This document shows, piece after piece, positions 60,185 to 64,000 of a stretch of 64,000 nucleotides of DNA. The notes under the pieces were generated by a model that was not told the DNA's origin, did not search any database, and worked only from the letters and a program-made list of their open reading frames with translations. How positions within the stretch are numbered: the stretch's first letter is position 1; the number at the start of each line of letters is the position of its first letter. The position numbers and the translations under genes are program-made. Source of the DNA: Phyto melanocephala. Taxonomy: Eukaryota > Arthropoda > Insecta > Diptera > Rhinophoridae. The stretch is taken from assembly GCA_941918925.1 (NCBI GenBank), contig OW799233.1:43018275-43082274 (forward strand), read 5' to 3'.

Positions 60185-61520
60185 AGGTTCGTTCGAGTAC
60201 TTTTACTGCACTTTGTAGTAAATAAGTAATTATTTAGTAAATTGAAAATTTTACTCTCAAAAAGAGAATTTGTCCAAAAAAGTACTCGAACAGACATTTG
60301 TAAAAATTCGTAAGATTGAAGCAACAGCTGATGGCAAATAAATATTTGGGGGATTCACAGTAGTGTCATGAAGTCATATGTCCTATAATAATAGCATGAA
60401 AAATTAAGACTATTGTGAACAACCCCTCATAATTAATTTTTTTTTTTGACTTTGAAATTAATTGGCAGAGGTACGTAACCAAATAGCCAGGGTATTCCAC
60501 GTTGGTTCCGGCTCCGTAAATCGACCTATACCTCTGTATAGGAAGTCGGAGACACTTGAACAATAATTAAATCTTATACGACTCAGTGTGCTATTTTGAA
60601 TTTAAATCAGCTGATGTAAAAAATTATAAAAATAAATACTTTTTTTCATAATGCCAAAAACAAGTAAAAAAACAAAATAATAGCCAGTTTGTGAGAAAAG
60701 TACATTTTAGATGTTGTAATGGCAAACTCAAGTAAATAAATTACAAATAAATTAAATTTTGTTTGATAAACAAAAACAGCAGAGTCCTTAGCCGATCTTA
60801 TTTGACGCACCAAATCAAAAATTAGCAACTGCGCTCAAATTTGGATGTCGGCCCAATAAAATTATACAATGAACGGCAACAGCTTACAAAAACTGTTGCG
60901 GCTTGGCTTAGCCATTTAGCACAGGTCTCTGCTTATTAAATACGACAGCACAATAAAAATAGCGTAAAAAGTTCTATTATTATAAGACACTTTTTGTTTG
61001 AAAAGCAACAACAACATTTTTAAACCACTGTAAAATTTTAGAACAATATGACATGATAAGACACCTTGTGAAACACCCAATTGTGTTGTTTAATGGGAAC
61101 TATGTACATACATATGTGCAAATATGTATTTAAGTATGTATACCTGCGCCAGATTCAGGCAGTTCCATTCTTTCATCTGTAGACATTGTTAACTAACTTT
61201 ATTTCACAAACAATTTAAATTTAATAATATTTTGCAGTTTTGTTTAGATTTTCCTTTTTTTAATATTTTTTTTACAAATTGTATACTTTTTGTTTACTTA
61301 CTTTTGTTTGTTTACCTTTCGAATCATATGTTTTTTGGTTTTACTAAATCTTACTGCAAGAAATTTCTGTAGTAAAAATTTGCAAATACTCAGTCAAGAA
61401 TTGTCACTTTTCGCTCTCTATTTGTGCGTGCTCTCATTTACTACAAATTTGTGTAAACGAACGCAATTTCGTAAAATGCAGTAAAAATTTGTACAAATTT
61501 GTGAGTTCTCGAACGAACCT
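60185..61520 (-). mobile_element. deleted Harbinger-like element related to 55957-59615
   Basis: 13-bp TIRs AGGTTCGTTCGAG, similar to AGGTTTGTTCGAC of the intact element, with 3-bp AAT duplications (60182-60184 and 61521-61523). Subterminal TTTTTACTGCA and ACAAATTTGTA motifs. It retains one plausible first exon on the minus strand (61186-61144, MSTDERMELPESGA then a GT donor). An LTR fragment (60455-60570) is inserted. Confidence 0.75.
60455..60570 (+). repeat. LTR fragment
   Basis: AACCAAATAGCCAGGGTATT, GTTCCGGCTCCGTAAATCGA and AGGAAGTCGGAGACACTTGA match the 5' parts of the LTR relics at 8470 and (reversed) 32850-32900. No other LTR part is present. Confidence 0.65.
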
Positions 61521-62557
61521 AATGTTGACAATTCGTTTAAGTTTTAATAAAGCTTTTATAAAGTATGAAAAAAATATATTTTTTGTATTTAGTTAGTTGG
61601 TTGTTCAAGGGTTTTGAGTGTACAACATTTGCACGTACACTGGCGAAAAAAATTAAATCATCCAACTTCGACTATAGAAGTATTTTTGTACTTTAAGGAG
61701 TAAAATCGGGCATTTTTGGTACCCTATGTAATTTTCAAATAATTTAAATTATATAAGTTAATCCAAGAAAAAATATTAAGGGGATAGCATATCGGCATTT
61801 TTTTCAAATTCGCAGGCGTAAGGGGTAAAAGTTATCCCTCTTTTTAATACTTAGACATAATTAGATAATTATTATGTCTAATAGAATATGAAAACAATTA
61901 TTTATGTGAAATTTTTGGAAAAATATCGAAATATATTCTTAATTCCTAATTACAGGGCCAATTTGCATTAAATTTGAAATAGAATTTTTTCTAGACAGAA
62001 AAAAAATGTAATTTCGTAAAAATTTAACACATTCATAACAGGGTAAAAAGGGGAAAATTAGGGGAAAAAGTTATCACTTTTTAAAACATTTTATTTTTAT
62101 GAAAAAAAGAGTAGATTTATCATGTCTATTAAAATATTTTGTTTATAGGTATTTAAACATTTTAAATTTGGAACACATTGAAATGGAAAACCCAGAAAGG
62201 TACTTTTTTTTATGGCACTTTGTAAATTCAATTTTATGAAGCTAGAATCAAGGTCTATTAAATAGACCTTGGCTAGAATCTTGAAATTAGAAACTGTTAA
62301 ATCGAAATGAGACTGAAAATGATTGGTTGACCAAAGAAGTATATTTAACTGGTACATTTTTGTTGGTGCTTTTTGTATTTTATACGTTTATGAATCTAGA
62401 TTTTTCATATTAAAAACTATTGATCCAAGTTGAGTTTAAAATGTTATGGGCGTCCAAAAAGGTACTTTTTCGTATTAGGTTGTACTTTTTGTATTTTCTA
62501 CGTTTATAAATCTAGATTTTTAAAAATAGTTGCTATTGATTGAACTTGAGATTGAAC

Positions 62558-62856
62558 ACAAGTAAGAGCGCTATATTCGGCCATGCCAAATCTTATATAC
62601 CCTTCACAACGTGTAGTCATGCAATAACAGTAGTTTGTATCACCATTCATCCCATATGAAATACGTATATACATATAAAAACATACATATATATAAAACC
62701 ATCCCATTGTAAAATTATAAATTTACGTCTGTATGTTAAAAAAAAATAAAAAAAAAATAAAAAAAATTAAAAAAAAAATTAAAATATATATAATATATAT
62801 AAAACAAAAAAAAAATAAAAAAAAAATTTAAAAAAAAAACTTCAAAAAAAAATAAT
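62558..62856 (+). repeat. HINE A, left half
   Basis: ACAAGTAAGAGCGCTATATT, hairpin with one change (GGCCATGCCAAAT), CATACATATA block and A-rich tract, cut by the next copy. Confidence 0.8.
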
Positions 62857-62857
62857 A

Positions 62858-63521
62858 ACAAGTAACAGTGCTATATTCGGCCATGCCGAATCTTATATAC
62901 CCTTCACAACGTGTAGTCATGCAATAACAATTGTTTGTATCACCATTCATCTCATATAAAATACGTACATATGTATATACTGGTTAGACTAAATGTGGCA
63001 TCGAATCCCAGCTGAGCCAAAAAAATTTTATCTTATTTTATTTAAGATATTATTTATATTTTATTATTTTTTTTTTAATTTTTTTAAAAAATTTTTGTAA
63101 AAATATTTTTTATTTTTTTTATTTTTAATATATTTTTTTTGTGTAATTTTTTTTTGGCATGTTTTTTGCATGTATGTATATAAGTATGTTGTTGTTGTAA
63201 TTGTGTAAAAAAACGAGGTGGTCGTGGTTTTTTGCTCATATCTCAGTTGTTTATGTACCGATGTTTCTGATTTTCAATACCGATCTACTCCCGAATATTT
63301 CTGATATTTCAATACCTCACTCGGGTCCAAGCGATGTCGGGGGGCTTCAAAAAGTTGATTTCAACATACACACGGACAGACTGACAGAGCTTAATCGACT
63401 TCCCTATTCATAAGCTTTCAGAAAATATATACTTTATGGGGTCGGAGATGAAAATTGTAGAAATTTCACACGGAATGACAAACCTATATGTACCCTCCTT
63501 TTTCACTGTGTGAAGGGTATA
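62858..63521 (+). repeat. HINE mosaic: B left and centre, A right arm
   Basis: Left end ACAAGTAACAGTGCTATATT, forward module and GTTGTTGTTGTAATTGTGTA with ACGAGGTGGTCGTGGTTTTT are B. From TTGTTTATGTACCGATGTTT (about 63246) the sequence is A, to CACTGTGTGAAGGGTATA. Confidence 0.8.
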
Positions 63522-64000
63522 AAAAAGTAGGCAACCAAGAAATGTACTTTTTCGGATTTTTTACATTTATAAGCTAAAATTTAATAATTAGTGTCAATTA
63601 CTTAAAAATGAAAATGTTATGGGCGACCGAAAGGTACTTTTTTGCATTTTATTGTACTTTTTGTATTTCTACGTTTATAAATCTAAGTTTTTGAATATGG
63701 CAGCTGGTAAAATAAGATTTTAGCAATTGTGTGAGGTTTTCCATTTTTATCCACGATATATGCTACTTTGAAATTAGCTAAGAAAGCTTGTTCATTTTTA
63801 GTTGGCTGGTGTTAATGAAGACGAAATTCATTAGAAAATTAAATAATTTCACAATATAATATTAATAATACCTGACTTAAACTGTCTTTTTGCAGTTCAA
63901 ACATATTAAGTTTTATTTGAAAATATTCACACGGTTTATTTTTATCGTTTTCATGTTTTGTTGAAGATGAAGTATGTAGTAACTTTGTTGGTTTCATGTG

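Larger units (their letters stand above)
62330..63700. repeat. decayed tandem repeat split by HINE copies
   Basis: Units containing TGTTATGGGCG, AAGGTACTTTTT, TTGTACTTTTTGTATTT and TACGTTTATAAATCTA occur at about 62350-62390 (partial), 62440-62520, 63530-63565 (partial) and 63615-63685. HINE copies occupy 62558-63521 between them. Confidence 0.6.

Overview
The window is nuclear DNA of a higher (schizophoran, probably calyptrate) fly. The evidence is AT-rich sequence, intron-containing host genes whose proteins read like Drosophila orthologues, and INE-1/DINE-1-like interspersed repeats. A blowfly-type genome is my best guess; the species cannot be fixed from sequence alone.

Four host genes can be read exon by exon. 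A TBC1D22-type Rab GAP gene (1-2576, +; only about the first ten codons are missing on the left) faces the exocyst gene Sec15 (3986-6413, -). Sec15 is divergent from rtet, an MFSD10-type transporter (9649-14651, +). Rab11 follows (15947-51699, +). Rab11 encodes the recycling-endosome GTPase, Sec15 is its known exocyst effector, and TBC1D22 belongs to the Rab-inactivating TBC family, so the block groups membrane-traffic genes.

The main structural feature is Rab11 intron 1 (15987-50035, 34,049 bp). It separates codon 14 from the P-loop exon and is packed with mobile DNA. Most of it is about 30 copies or pieces of a roughly 0.7-0.8 kb Helentron-associated (HINE, INE-1-like) repeat, called HINE here. 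'Plus' means the end with the ATTCGGC/GCCGAAT hairpin is on the left and the end ...AAGGGTATA is on the right. Two young subfamilies, A and B, differ in their right arm and by an inversion of the whole centre; older variants C and D are also present. DD41D-type and other Tc1/mariner elements, Harbinger-like and hAT elements, MITEs, a solo LTR and LINE scraps are nested among them.

Downstream of Rab11 (51700-64000) there is a deleted hAT, an apparently intact 3.66-kb PIF/Harbinger transposon (55957-59615) with a 421-aa DDE transposase and a 270-aa Myb/SANT-like partner gene, a related deleted element (60185-61520), a LINE 3' end, and a decayed tandem repeat split by HINE copies. No prokaryotic features, CRISPR arrays, rRNA or credible tRNA genes were seen. 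Stretches not listed are AT-rich intronic or intergenic DNA in which I recognise nothing.
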